A stretch of DNA of 64,000 nucleotides from Physcia stellaris (GCA_018902385.1 JABSSW010000008.1:186001-250000); one strand, 5' to 3'; positions 1-11,358 are shown, counted from the first letter of the stretch. Notes: a model not told the origin generated them from the sequence alone. Program-made: numbers and translations.

Positions 1-31
1 GGATACACATAGGAATATGAAATCGCGATGG

Positions 32-1291
32 CTATTGCAACAATGTCAAAGCCGCAAGACTCAGCGCCTCCACCCCCGTCCTCATTGTGGGCTGAATAAC
101 CGGTGCAAAGAACGGCGAGTGATTCACGGGTATAGACTTATGCAAAGTCCCATTCTTTACTGCCTCATCCCACATCCTATGGTCAGCGCCTCCGATAAAC
201 CAATACATACACGGACGATCCCGACACGTTGCGAGGATCGTAACATCCTCGCTTGCATTCGAACGGTCGGTATCTGGCTCACACGATGATCCAAAATGGT
301 CCTGAAAGGCCGCTGTGACGGTTTTGGTCGGGTTTTCGTCGTTAATTGTGGGTGGGAAGGTGACTAGCTCTTCGATTATTGGTTCTTTGGGGGAGTCACT
401 CGCATCGCACTCTGCCTTGACAATGCGCCGTATGGCTTCAAGAACTCTCTCAAGCGTTCTGGGATTGATAGTGCGAACGTCGACCTTGAGAGTCGCCTTG
501 TCCGCAATGATGTTTTCGGTCTGTCCGGCTTGAAGGCTGGCTACAGTTACGACTGCCATGTCGCTGGGATCTACTTCCCGACTGACGATGTTCTGTAACC
601 TTATGACGACGTTTGCAGCAAGAACGGCCGGATCGATGGTAAGATGAGGCATTGACCCGTGGCCTCCTCGCCCAAACAGTGTGATCTTGAATCTGTTGGA
701 TGATGCCATGATAGTGCCGATCTTCGCGCCTACTGTCCCAGCGCGCAAGGCCATAACATGCTGTCCAAGCACATAATCGGGGACAGGGACTTTATCATAC
801 AGACCATCATCAACCATGGCCTTTGCACCACCTCCCCTTTCTTCGTTAGGCTGGAAGAGCACGATCAGTGTGCCTTTCCACTGATCCTTGGCTTTAGCAA
901 GCAATTCCGCTGCGGCCAAAAGACATGTCATATGCATATCGTGCGCACAGGCATGCATTACCGGTTTGGTAATGCCGTCTGACTTATCCAGGACGGTCAC
1001 TTTGCTACTGTATTCGAAACCCGTCTGTTCTTCAACAGGGAGAGCGTCCATGTCTGCACGTAGAAGCACTGTTTTACCTGGGCCATTTTTCAGAACACCT
1101 ACTAAGCCGGTGCCTCCAATGTCTGTTTGCACCTCGTATGCATTGAAGCTGCGGAGGTGCTTGGCGACGGTTGCTGACGTCTCATGTTCCTGCACTGAGA
1201 GCTCTGGATGGGAGTGAAGGTGCTTGTAGAGTTCCTCATATGATGCGAGGTCCGGGATGTTCGATAACGCTTTCGAATGAGTATCTGACAT
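32..1291 (-). CDS. M20-family metallopeptidase / amidohydrolase (aminoacylase- or hippurate-hydrolase-like)
   Basis: Single-exon reading frame of about 419 aa. I start it at the ATG at 1291, because the few codons upstream in frame begin only with GTG. The M20D subfamily pattern is clear: the metal-binding segment HACAHDMHMTC near residue 115, an EERGGGA segment near residue 150 carrying the general-base Glu, a GGHGSMPH dimerisation-domain motif, and a C-terminal NHSPFF-type segment. The family hydrolyses N-acyl or amide bonds of amino acids such as N-acetyl, hippuryl or IAA conjugates with two zinc or manganese ions. No signal peptide is evident, so it is probably cytosolic. Substrate cannot be read from the sequence. 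It ends with a TAG at 32, near the window edge, and lies tail-to-head with the VMA22-like gene, which is on the same strand upstream. Confidence 0.85.
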   Translation of the reverse strand: MSDTHSKALSNIPDLASYEELYKHLHSHPELSVQEHETSATVAKHLRSFNAYEVQTDIGGTGLVGVLKNGPGKTVLLRADMDALPVEEQTGFEYSSKVTVLDKSDGITKPVMHACAHDMHMTCLLAAAELLAKAKDQWKGTLIVLFQPNEERGGGAKAMVDDGLYDKVPVPDYVLGQHVMALRAGTVGAKIGTIMASSNRFKITLFGRGGHGSMPHLTIDPAVLAANVVIRLQNIVSREVDPSDMAVVTVASLQAGQTENIIADKATLKVDVRTINPRTLERVLEAIRRIVKAECDASDSPKEPIIEELVTFPPTINDENPTKTVTAAFQDHFGSSCEPDTDRSNASEDVTILATCRDRPCMYWFIGGADHRMWDEAVKNGTLHKSIPVNHSPFFAPVIQPTMRTGVEALSLAALTLLQ

Positions 1292-1596
1292 TCTCGTGGG
1301 GAATTTCGGTTTCACTCTGGATCGGAATCAATGGTCAAGAAATCAAACCATTAAAATATCTTTTGAGATAGACCTCACCCCACACTTCATTTGAACCGCG
1401 CTTATGATAAAACGTCATCCCGCATAATGATGTACCAAATGCGATGTGCCGGACTGTTGGACGTTTTTAGCACATTTCGACGATCTGAATCGTTCAAGCC
1501 GACACGTGAGTAGGTCTATTTCCCAAGATTCAAAAGGGATGCGTCGTGTAGCGATTGAGTAACACGGAGTCAGACATCAAGTCGCAGTTTCAGAGT

Positions 1597-2307
1597 CTAC
1601 CGCAGTTTCCCCAATTTCTTTCGGGCCCGTCGTATCTCAATCTCGACTTGTTTCATCTCTGTATCTACGTTCACCAATGCTGGCATAGCATCCATCACTG
1701 CACCCTTAAAGTTTGCTTGAGAGGATCTTAGAGATGGTGGTACAAGGACCCCAAACCATTTCAACGGATCATGAAGCTTCCGGGCATCATTTGTCATCTT
1801 TTCGGACTCATGTGGTCCATCAGAGGACGAAGAGTCAGGAAGTGAAGTCGGTTCATCCCGACTTTTCTCTTCCTCCACTGGCGGGACAGCTGATGCGTTA
1901 ATGGAAAACACTGGATCCAAAGACGCGATATCACTACACCAGTTCTTTAAATCCTCTCACCTCTCAGCAAGATAATCTAGTAGGACGTCCTTACATTTGC
2001 GTAGTAGCTTGCATTCTCTCGTCATAGAAATCCTGACCATAGCGTGTCCGATTGGGATTCAGAAAGTTGGCTTTAGCCAGCTCAAGGAAACCCTATCTTC
2101 AAATCAGCCAATTCGTAAAATGTAAGCTGCTTATAGAGTGGATCTTACAGCCGAGAGCTGCCCGGAGAATGCCTGCTGCAGCGACTGGTATCTGTCAAGA
2201 AGATTGAGATAGCGTTCCAAGAGGTCATCAAGGGTTTGCATCAGTATCTCTTCGCTTTCCCGGATACCCTTGGGGTCTGAAACGGGTCTTTCGATGACAC
2301 TTGCCAT
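1597..2307 (-). CDS. VMA22: VMA22/CCDC115-like V-ATPase assembly factor
   Basis: Three exons: 2307-2149, 2092-1995 and 1933-1597, giving 197 aa in a continuous frame. The N-terminal exon encodes a predicted helix (ETLDDLLERYLNLLDRYQSL-like pattern), followed by a low-complexity acidic and Ser-rich middle. The C-terminus (DPLKWFGVLVPPSLR, then a short helix with charged heptads) matches the conserved end of the Vma22/CCDC115 family. In yeast Vma22 works with Vma12 and Vma21 in the ER to assemble the Vo sector of the vacuolar ATPase. Introns have GTAAGA and GTAAGG donors and TAG acceptors. The gene is head to head with the MGR3-like gene, 188 bp between the two ATGs. The family call rests on the short C-terminal motif and on length, so it is good but not certain. 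Confidence 0.72.
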
Positions 2308-2495
2308 GACTGACCATACAATCGATCGAAGTCAGACTGATCAAGCTTTCTCGAATTAAGAATCGTAGAGCACCTCGGTAGTAAGAGGGGCGATAGCGGA
2401 ACGTGCCCGCTTGCCAAGCATCCAAAGACTGGGGTTCGATCATACCGTCGTTAACCTCCACTTTTCCATTCTTCGGCTTCATCTCTTTCACGACC
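2308..2495. promoter_or_regulatory. shared divergent promoter of the VMA22-like and MGR3-like genes
   Basis: 188 bp separate the ATG of the minus-strand gene (2307) from the chosen ATG of the plus-strand gene (2496). No TATA box or named factor site was recognised. The call is positional only. Confidence 0.5.
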
Positions 2496-4331
2496 ATGTC
2501 TTCCGCCCTTTTTCGCCATAGGTTGTCGCTCCCACGTATATTACACTCTCGAAGGCCTTTTCGACCGCCAAAATCCTCGTCGCCCTCTCTGAGATTGCGT
2601 GCATTCACCAACAACTCCCAACTTCTTCTCGTCTCACCACAAACTCCACGCCCCCAATTACCATTCCTTCATACCGCTTCTGGTCCTGCCTCGCAGTCAC
2701 TGCTTCGCACTAACATTCAGTATCAGGTCGCTCGCTACTTGACTACTGAGAAGAAACAGTGGATAAAGCAAGAAATTAAGACCGGCATCAAATGGGCGGG
2801 CTACTTTTACGTCGGCCTGTTCCTCGTCGCGGTCGTGTACATGGGCTTCAATGAGGAATACTTAGATCGCACCTATCCTTCGCCGCCGGAGTGGACGTTC
2901 CGCTCACGCAATGGCTATCGCAATGCTCGTCTGGAGGAGGATGTTGACCCCAGTACTGGCAGGATAATCGACCGAGCAAAAAGTGGCAATATATATCGAT
3001 GGCTCATAAGCCGGTTGGAGGATCCCGAAATAGATGGTGCAGGCCTTCATCCCATCCTAGATGAAGAAGGGGACATCTATGTGGAAGGGGTAGGTAGAAC
3101 AGGTTTAGATATATCATCAAAATCGGAGCCTTGGCGGAGGGCATATTTCGAGTGCATAATGGGTGCTGCCCGCGCAGCTGAAAGCCTTGATGGTTGGGTC
3201 CGCGACACCACTCGCAATATTGCTTTTCCGCGAGAGGTAGTTATTGGACCGTCAAATCCGCACCCAAGACCTGTCCCAGTGGGAGCGAAGTCGGCTCCAT
3301 CGGAAGAGAACTGCATTCCGGCCTTCGAGAAGCCGGAGGTATTTTACATGAAAATTCTGACCGCCCATGGTTTCAGTAGCGGGCAACGCCTCGCGGCCGC
3401 TCTAGCCCATGGCGACTGGCTAGAGTTTAAAGGTCTTCCCTCAAGTGCTGAAGAAATGTACGATTGGGCTCTGGACATAGCAATGGGGGCTCTGCCAGAA
3501 GGCATAAACAGTGTCGTCGATAATAAGACGGGAATTATCAGTGCTAATGCAGAGTATATGTCATCTAATATCCTTGAAGCTACAACAGCTCTTGCGACAC
3601 ACCATGCCCGAAATGGGAACCTTTCCAGTGCACTTCCTATCTTCCTCTCTGTTCTTCGTGCTAGAAGGCAGCTTTCTCTTTCTCCAGCCATCACATCTCC
3701 ACAGGTCGAAACACCACCAGCTGACAACTCGATGGGGTTTGCAACCATGCGCTGGCTCGGCAAAGCCATATTCGCCTCCCCTCCATATCCTCCAGCACCA
3801 CCCAGCGGTGATGAGATTCCACTCCGTACTCCAGCATCTATCTGTGAAGAAGCTGGTTTGATGGCTCACATTGGTGAAATATTCTTCGCATCGTCCAATG
3901 AAGCGTCGACGAGCCAAAAAAGTACACCGCAAGCCTCTGGTCTGAGCTGGACAAGGGATGCTGTTGAGCTGGCCGAAACGACTTTGGCCGAAATACCCAA
4001 TGGCAACGAGGAGAAGGAAGCCAGAAAGAAGTGTACTGAGTGCTTGGAGATGGGGACTACGAATTGGAAGATGATGGTTGACCGTATGCTCAAAGATGAG
4101 AAGGCTAGAAAACAAAAGCTGCCTGAGGCGATGAGAGATACAGGCAGCTGGTTCTGGGGTAAAAGCACGAGCAAAGAAAAAGACTCGGAAGATGTTGGTA
4201 GATGGGAGAGAGAAGCCGCGCTAGTTGACTCAAAGGTGCGAGCAATGATGGCAATAGCAATAAGTGAAGAAGTAAAACAGAGAGTACCAGGATCCGGGAT
4301 AGACATGCTAAAACAGATCGTTGGCCGATAA
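2496..4331 (+). CDS. MGR3-like TPR protein of the mitochondrial inner membrane (i-AAA protease adaptor family)
   Basis: Single exon of 611 aa. I chose the ATG at 2496 (context CGACCATGT), which is preceded by an open stretch but begins the basic, Ser/Arg-rich presequence expected for mitochondrial import. After the presequence comes WIKQEIKTGIKW and one hydrophobic membrane segment at about residues 100-118, then a charged linker and a long helical region with TPR-like repeats (for example SSAEEMYDWALDIAMGAL, and ATTALATHHARNGNLSSALP). This order matches fungal Mgr3-type proteins, which with Mgr1 help the i-AAA protease Yme1 recognise substrates. A Pro/Ser-rich insert lies between repeats. 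The TPR and membrane segments are seen directly; the Mgr3 assignment is family knowledge. Confidence 0.7.
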   Translation: MSSALFRHRLSLPRILHSRRPFRPPKSSSPSLRLRAFTNNSQLLLVSPQTPRPQLPFLHTASGPASQSLLRTNIQYQVARYLTTEKKQWIKQEIKTGIKWAGYFYVGLFLVAVVYMGFNEEYLDRTYPSPPEWTFRSRNGYRNARLEEDVDPSTGRIIDRAKSGNIYRWLISRLEDPEIDGAGLHPILDEEGDIYVEGVGRTGLDISSKSEPWRRAYFECIMGAARAAESLDGWVRDTTRNIAFPREVVIGPSNPHPRPVPVGAKSAPSEENCIPAFEKPEVFYMKILTAHGFSSGQRLAAALAHGDWLEFKGLPSSAEEMYDWALDIAMGALPEGINSVVDNKTGIISANAEYMSSNILEATTALATHHARNGNLSSALPIFLSVLRARRQLSLSPAITSPQVETPPADNSMGFATMRWLGKAIFASPPYPPAPPSGDEIPLRTPASICEEAGLMAHIGEIFFASSNEASTSQKSTPQASGLSWTRDAVELAETTLAEIPNGNEEKEARKKCTECLEMGTTNWKMMVDRMLKDEKARKQKLPEAMRDTGSWFWGKSTSKEKDSEDVGRWEREAALVDSKVRAMMAIAISEEVKQRVPGSGIDMLKQIVGR

Positions 4332-5734
4332 CAGAGCGTAACAGTAGAATTCGTCCACCTACGTCGGCGGTCATCTATCAGTCAACAGCGTTGGCTATTC
4401 GAGTGCACGAGGTGCTCCGAAAGTCTCTCTGACTGCAGAATGTCACGTTGAGCAGGACCGAGTCGATTAGCAAGAAGACCTGAATCCGATACAAATGCTA
4501 GCGCGATCGATAGAGAAATATCTAAGGCTTGGTCTCCTTTAAAGCCTGGGAAATCTGCGGTCGTGGTAGCTAAAACCAGCATCTTGCTCGCTAGTCACCT
4601 GACACGACCAGCGACTAGCATCAATCATCTACCAGTCTGATCATATCACTAATTTCGGACCTCTGGTATCAACTCTGTCCCGTCCAATACAAGGCAGTAG
4701 CTTTTTAAGCTCGGGCTGATTTCAAGCCGTACTTCTCCAATCGCCATGACTGAGAGCTAGACAATTCCCCTTCGACAGAGCGCTTTCGCCTTTTCGAGCC
4801 TATCCATTGAAAAGACCCCTGAAGTGATTCTGGAGCTCAACTTCTGTCTAGCCGTAAGCTCGCATTTGACGTCTCCGCGTTCCTCGCTGGGGAAAGTGGA
4901 GAATGGTGGCGATCGCGATAGATGCCTCTACGGCTATGTACCTGGACATCCGCTTTTTGACGTCACGATCTCTAATCGTCGGTTGCATTTGTCCTCTGAA
5001 AGCATTGAGAGAACAGTATAATCTCCCGAAGCCGGGCGCCGAGCATGTAGTTGGGTGTTCTTTAGGCTGCTGTTGTAGCGATCGAAAGGGCTTGATGGAT
5101 TAGCTTCGTGCTGAAAGGTCGATATCGCGTACCTTACATTTTCTCCAAGATTTGTAAGGAAGCAGTGGAGCACATTCGAGGCTGCAATTATTCTCACCGC
5201 TCTCAGCGATCTACAATGGATTTATTTTGGTCGATCAATCGCATCATGTTTAGAGGGTATCGATGACGGCTTCAACTCAGTCTTCTCATGCTAGGTGTCG
5301 GTCACTTCAATATCCAAGGCGTTGTCAATAGTAATGCTTCAATACATCGAAACAAACTGGCCAGCGGTCAGCGGCATACAGTGAGAATAAAATGGTAGGA
5401 ATAGTTCTCAATGGTGTTCCAGCTATAAGTCAGAATAAGATATTAATTGCAGACGTTGCTACAGGTCTCTCAAAGAGTGCGGGAAGCGGATACCTTAACC
5501 GAAAGGTGGGTTGAAGCTTTAGAACTCCAAAAGAACTCGAGTTCGAAACCGCGAATCGCCTCTGCCCATATAAAAATATTTGAGAATCATGATACAATGT
5601 GAATTGGAAGTCGTAACCACTATTTGTCATAGTTGGCATTTCACATGGAGACTTTTTTGATCCCCGATTATAGTCCTGCAACTTTGAGAAGGAAAGTGGC
5701 GGAGAACTTCAAGTATTTAGCCACCCCCACCTTG

Positions 5735-5822
5735 TACCCCCAATGCGCCCGGAGCGGTCCGCCGTACAGCGGGTCTTTCGGAGGCTATCCGGGACCGGGG
5801 TCCCCCCTAGCCGCGCCTGAAG
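5735..5822. other. GC-rich patch with a short perfect inverted repeat
   Basis: Visibly more GC-rich than its AT-rich surroundings. It contains GGGACC-GG-GGTCCC (5791-5804), a perfect 6-bp inverted repeat with a 2-base spacer, flanked by further CCG/CGG runs. No function is recognised. Confidence 0.5.
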
Positions 5823-6710
5823 ACCTCTTGATTTCCTGCAACCAGCCTTTGTAAATTTCACGAAGTTGCAACCTCACCAGGGAAAAGGCACCCACCATAA
5901 TTAGACGCCACCATAACCTGTGCCGTGATCAAGATTCACTTCCCATCCCCTGCAGCTCGAGTCTCATTTGCATCCATGTCTGGACCGGGCCGACAGATGT
6001 CGCACTTCTCTGAGAAGCCACTGCTAATGGCGACGGTGAAGCTAACGTCGTCGTCTGGGGTATCATTGTAGCCGCCCAGTCTGCGGGATTCCTGTGCAAG
6101 CGCCGGGCTGGGACTGTGTGCATGGAGTTGAATAACTCGAGGAGAGGAGTAGGATTTTGTTATCTTTTCCCCCTCTCCAATTCCACCAATGCGTAAAAGT
6201 ACAGTAAGGCTGAATCCAAAGTTTGTCAACCGCCCTGCCTTATAAGCTAGTGCAAATATCGAGGTACTCCGTCTGGAAAAAGTTCCCATGAATTGTCACA
6301 CAGGCAGGTCAGCAACGAATGGCTACGTCGACGCTTCAATAAAGCGAGCGGTGCATAAAGAAATTGGCTCGAAGCTTGTTAGTCGAACATGGAGCTGACA
6401 GATCGAAGGTGCACATACTGACATAGCCAGTGAACGCAGCCTGAATTTCGGAAATCACTCGCCCCGGACAGCAATGAGTACTGATAAAAGATAATGCTCA
6501 CTTAGTCAGACCAAGGATACCAGTAGAGGCATCTTCAACGAGCCCTAACATAATTCGCTCCAACCCACCGCCAAGGTTTACTGAAGGGCCCTTGTAAAGC
6601 TTCTGGAAGAATTCAAAGCATTGCCAAAGATCCAATGAAACCATCCCAGCGCACGTGATTTCCAAACCCTCGTCCGCACTCTCGAAAATGGAGACTTTCT
6701 CAGGGGCATT

Positions 6711-6779
6711 GAAGCCAGCTCCAGTGAAGTCTGGAAGCCAGCTCCAGTGAAGTCTGGAAGCCAGCTCCAGTGAAGTCTG
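6711..6779 (+). repeat. 23-bp tandem repeat, three perfect copies
   Basis: Three identical head-to-tail copies of a 23-bp unit starting GAAGCCAGCTCC lie at 6711-6733, 6734-6756 and 6757-6779, followed by the first 6 bases of a fourth (GAAGCC). The unit is not a multiple of three and no gene is recognised across it. Perfect identity suggests recent expansion. Confidence 0.9.
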
Positions 6780-7289
6780 GAAGCCCTTTGCGAGGTGCTC
6801 TGAGAAAACCTCTGAAGCGATCTAGGAACATGGAGGTATGCTCGCTGAAACTGGGGGCGTGTTTCCAATGCCAGGGTACAACATTGCAAGCGTTACAGAG
6901 AGATAAATTGACACAGCTGTCCGCGTTAGTAGATTAAGGCTCAAGCAAAAGAACCGTCCAAGGAGGATGGGAGCCAAATCTGACTGGCAGGTTGCGTCAA
7001 AGGAAATAGAACTGATAAATGGCCAGGTGTACCTTTGCGAGAAAGGGCCATTACAGTTAAATGAAAAGGCACCGAGTTTGTAGCATGAGAGACCTTGTTA
7101 GGGTGTCTGGACAATAGTGACTGTTCTGACATGCGGGGGAGATTGGATACAGTATTCACGCCTCTCAGCCTTGTGCCACCACACCATCTGTGCCAGCACA
7201 AAAAGGGCTGGAGATCCCCTCTGAATTGTGAGAAACTACAAAAGCCGCTTAACCACACAGGACTGACATGACTTTTTGATCATTACAGA

Positions 7290-8957
7290 GTGGACGAAAC
7301 TGTTTCATCAACCTCTTGTTTTCATTCTCACCAGCTTCTTGTTGTGCATCACCCGGGAAGCTTGAGGTCAATGAAAGACCACGTTATGACGCCCAGCGAC
7401 AAACAAGGCAAGGCTCCACAGTCCGATCTAGGCCAGCTCTATAGATCCGGAAACAGTATGCCGAGAAAGAGCAGCCCACGTACTGGAGACAGAAGCGGGT
7501 CTGCTGAAGTGACTGAGCCGAGCCAGGCTTCTGAAGACGCTATTGATGAAGAGTTTGACAGCGAGGACTTCAGTAGAGAGGACAAAGAGCCGCGACGGAG
7601 GAACAAGAGTACGGAAAATATACGTCGAAGGCGTCACACATCCAACCGAAAGACCTCAGGTCGGATGGTTTCAAAGACAAAGCAGGCCTTTGCGAACCAG
7701 ACGACTTCATATCAGCCAGAAGATGGATCATTCCACACTGATCTTGGGAAGGATGCCTGGGGATTGCTCAAAATGTTTTTGAGAGTTCTCAGAGTACTGT
7801 ATCCAATTTGGAAATGGTTTCTTGTCCTCTATCTCGTATGGATCATGCTCTCGTATCTCATGGTAAGCATCTATGAATCGCTAACAACGAAGCTGTCTCC
7901 GATGTGCTCAGTAGAAATCCTTGGATGGAGGCTGATATCTTGCAACTGGTCTTCCGGAGGAGAAGATCGACCCATAGACGTCTCCAAAGTGGCCACATCG
8001 CAAGAAGCGCTGACTGTTGTGATGGATCGAGTGGGCCAGAATTTTGATCTGGCAAGAGACATGACAGGCCATGAATTCGCTATCCGAGATCTCAGAATCC
8101 GGGTCGCAAGCAGTAATTTGGCACGCAGACAAGAGCTTGCGCGGGAGTTGGATTCACTTAGTCGATACACGAAGCAAACAGCCAAGTAAGTGGCGTCCAG
8201 AAGTATCCGATGCACAATTAACGTACGGCTCCGTAGAAGCCTGTCGCGATTCACAGCCAAAGTCAGCAAATCAATCGATACAGTCCACACATTCGATGAC
8301 TATGCAATCAGAGCTCTCGAAAGCATAGCCGAACGCGAACGAAATCCTCCAACGCTGTCGAACAGGATCTTATCGGCAATGAGTCCATTCGCCGCGTTTG
8401 GTCCCCCGGATTCAGCTCAATCCGAAGAGCAAGTGAAACATCTCTTCATCTCCACAGCAGGCAGAATCAGCAACAAGGTGAAGCTGCTCATTGATGATTC
8501 TTTTGATCTCGGTCATAGCCTTGACGCTATTCAAGAGACCCTCGACCGAATCAAGGAGCTCGCCCTGGACGAGATTGGTGACTTGCCTCGTCTCGACGTC
8601 TTGGGCGCGCTCTGGACTCGCCTTGCACACGCTGACGACTATAATCAACACCAGGCTCATAGCTCTTTGCTGACCGACATGACTGATTTTTACGCAAGCT
8701 CATCATACATTATGGAGGAGACCGTTGCTGCTCTCAATCGTGTCGAGGCGGAGTTGAGCGAATTTCGCGATGATTTCGCCACTCCCGGACTAATCTTGAA
8801 GGACCATCCCCTTGAAGTTATTGTCGCCTTGTTGAGAAAATCTGGTCAGCGATTAGAAGCAGGCAGGAAGAAGCTCGAATCAATAGAGGAGGGAGCAGCA
8901 CGGCCTCAAAAGTATGATAACAGTAAGACAAGCACGATGGTTGTGTCCGTAAATTAA
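7290..8957 (+). CDS. unknown fungal protein with one membrane segment and coiled coil
   Basis: Two exons, 7290-8185 and 8237-8957, joined by a 51-nt intron (GTAAGT...TAG) that restores frame, giving up to 538 aa. The start is uncertain: later in-frame ATGs at MKDHVM or MTPSDK are equally possible. The first third is polar, acidic then Arg-rich (SEDFSREDKEPRRRNKS). A hydrophobic stretch (LYPIWKWFLVLYLVWIMLSYL) at about residues 170-190 is a membrane anchor. The rest is helical with coiled-coil character (RRQELARELDSLSRYTK; VAALNRVEAELSEFRDDF). I do not recognise the family. A single internal anchor with a basic N-terminus and coiled-coil lumenal or cytosolic part would fit a nuclear-envelope or ER protein, but that is only a guess. 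Confidence 0.65.
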
Positions 8958-9907
8958 GGCCCAGCCTTTCGAGGCCTGACGTTAAATCTCTCGAAGTTGC
9001 TAAGAGAAAGGTTTGCCCTTCTTCTCCTAAAAGGTCTGCTGGAAATGACGAAGACACATGGTTGCTTCTCCAATTAAATCACAATGAGAAAGTTATATTC
9101 GAAATGGAGGGATGGTGGGATCAAATTGATTGACGTGGCGTACAAAACCTGTGCGATTTGAGTACCCAGTCGCAGGATATGGGAAGAAGCAAGGAAAGAT
9201 AGGTCACCGAAAAGCCTTATAGATAGTCCACCCTTCCCTCAATGTTCTTTGATATTGAGTCTTGGCTCAATCGTCCGCGAAGATGCTAACACGAGTCCAC
9301 ACAAGGCCCACCGTGGTTGCTGAACTTTGTAAGCTGCTTTTGGTAATGAAACCAAAGGCAAAAAGCATAAACCGAAGCCGGGGATCGAATCGTGGTCTTC
9401 AACACAACACCCGCGTAGCGTATTAAAAAGCAAAACAAATAAAGAAGTGAATTAGTGTTACGCCATGCATTTCGCAGGAGTATGCTCCTGGTCAATACCT
9501 GTCTGCGACGCCGTCTTCTAATTCGAAATTATTTTGTCTAATTTGGGAATATATTTATTTCCTTGAGCATCTTGATGTGATAACACGGCTATGTCGCTTG
9601 TCGGCCATATGATGCGATGACCAACAGGAATATCAGACAATGTCGACACATGCGTTCGTCAAATTTCCAAGCTTAGGAAGTCGTCTGAGATCTCCATTTC
9701 CCGGTGGTTTGGGCTGATTTCCTGTTTTCTTTGCGTGGATCGACAGGTGTCGAAAGCGACATTTGATACTTTAGGATCTAGAGCACCACGATCGCAAGAT
9801 GGCTGAACGATCCAGTACATTATCCACCAATGTTCGGACCCCATCGTCTCTTTGCAATTGTATTAATTTAGACCTTGCGGTGGGCAGTCTATGCCGGCGT
9901 CAATCCA
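8958..9907. other. intergenic region, no supported gene
   Basis: AT-rich with only short open frames. A degenerate tRNA-like stretch on the minus strand near 9360-9420 has a B-box-like TTCGATCC but no foldable cloverleaf. Otherwise nothing recognised. Confidence 0.6.
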
Positions 9908-10761
9908 TCAAAACGGAACGTCCATATCCTCCACCCTTTCCTCCTCTTCCTTCTCGCCTGTTCTCTCCCCAGTCTCGAGAGCTTCTTTCACAAAACCAAC
10001 ACAAGCATCCAACCAGGGTCTCTGACTCGGCAGAAAATGCCCCCCAGGATGCACCACCACACGCTCTTCCTCACAGCATGCCACTAAACCCCTGCTCCTC
10101 TCCTCCTCGACAACGGTATCGACCTGCCCAATGAAATGCAGAACCCTCGTCGTGATTTTCGGGACGTAAAAGCCGTCGTACATTTCCCCCGGGGCTCGGA
10201 AGCCACTATACACGACCGCGAACTTCATGGGAGCTTGCACGAAGCCGTCCTTCTCCCTGAATGAATCAGGGTATTTCATCCCGCTCTTCTTCTCGGCTTC
10301 CTCAAACCCTCGTAGTCGATGTCCTCCCTCCAACAAGCTAGCCACGATGCCCGCAGCAGCAGCTCCTTGACTGAAGCCTATCACCCCATCGAAAGGCCCT
10401 TCGTCTTTGATACACTTGGCGATGGCCGCCAGCCCCTCTTCCATGCCCTTGTAGACAACAGTCCCATCATCGCTGTCTTTCCGTCGCCACCAACCATACG
10501 CTTCGACCTCTTCCTTGTCGCCCTTCTGTGACGCCGCATCGAGCTGGTCGGGAGAAAAGCCGGGGACATCGGTGGGTTGGAGACGAATCGGCCCAGAGGG
10601 GTAGGAGAAGTGAACAGGACGCGGCGAAAAGGCTTTCTGGAAGGCCTTGTGGAGAGCACGGGTTTTGGCGGAGAAGAGAGGGCCGGATTGGGTGTAGCCG
10701 TGGAGGAGGAGGATGCGGAGGGGTGCGGGGGCGATGGTGGTTGGTGCGGTGGGGGAGGCAT
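9908..10761 (-). CDS. FSH-family serine hydrolase (FSH1-like alpha/beta hydrolase) with a frame problem at its start
   Basis: The protein frame reads RILLLHGYTQSG (oxyanion strand and loop), then GVIGFSQGAAAA (nucleophile elbow GxSxG), an Asp after VLHFIGQVD, and VHPGGHFLP (catalytic His). This order is diagnostic of the FSH1/OVCA2 family of small serine hydrolases. Length from the HGY block to the stop is about 265 aa, normal for the family. The frame has no in-frame ATG between an upstream stop and the HGY block. The nearest well-placed ATG (10761) is out of frame by one base, and a run of five G on the plus strand (10751-10755) lies between; one more base there would join them. A spliced leader exon is the alternative. 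Substrate unknown; likely a cytosolic esterase. Confidence 0.8.
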
Positions 10762-11358
10762 TGTACGCTGGGTTGATGGGCGGAGATGATCGGCTAAGAG
10801 CGCGATGCGGTTCACGAGGGAGGCATGGCGCATTACTGCCGTTCTTTCAGCTTTGGCAGGCTGAGATGCGACGATGGAGAGATTCATAGAACAGAATCTG
10901 AGATACTACCAATGAATTACTAAGATTATATGTATTTGTGCATTTCTCCTTATACAACCGAATTGACTGCACACCCGAGCTTATTGTTCTGTATTATCTT
11001 AGGCAGAGTTCACGCATGATCTTGTTGAAGTTAAGCTGTCTCAACTTTGCTTGTCTGACTATAAATTACTTCGCATACACTGTTCCTCGTCGTCTACCTT
11101 TGGTGCTCTGAACCGAGGCACGACCAGTCATCGCAGTTTCCCCCAGGTCGAAAACCCGACGACTTGCTCGTAATGCACGAGAAGCACATGATTATGACCG
11201 CAGACTTAGCCTAGGTCTAGCTCAAGACCTCACTTGCCCCATCTAAGATGCGTCGAACTCGCCAAGAAACGGCATGAACACTCAGGGGGTATACTAAGAT
11301 ACAAACAACGGCATAAGGATAAGGTAGCATTAGGTACGCTTGCCAAACCTGCAAACCA
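10762..11358. other. intergenic region between FSH hydrolase and CPT1/EPT1
   Basis: Contains the promoter side of the FSH gene and the 3' flank of the phospholipid synthase. Only short open frames without motifs; nothing else recognised. Confidence 0.6.

Larger units (their letters stand above)
4332..7289. other. 3-kb gap without a supported gene
   Basis: Only short overlapping open frames (under 120 codons) on both strands, none with recognisable motifs or a convincing splice chain. It holds a GC-rich patch near 5735-5822 and a 23-bp tandem repeat at 6711-6779. A poorly conserved small gene cannot be excluded, for example on the minus strand at 4382-5197. Confidence 0.6.

Noticed and set aside
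3344-4374. Several minus-strand open frames of 89-184 codons across the MGR3-like gene
   Set aside because: Shadows of the plus-strand coding frame; no motifs and no independent start context.
7863-7911. GTAAGC...CTAAC...TAG candidate intron in the 7.3-kb gene
   Set aside because: Removing it places stops in the next codons; retaining it keeps a clean frame.
9355-9425. tRNA-like sequence on the minus strand (GATTCGATCCCCGG, B-box-like)
   Set aside because: Only the B-box-like piece fits. No acceptor stem, D-arm or anticodon stem could be paired, so it is not called as a tRNA.
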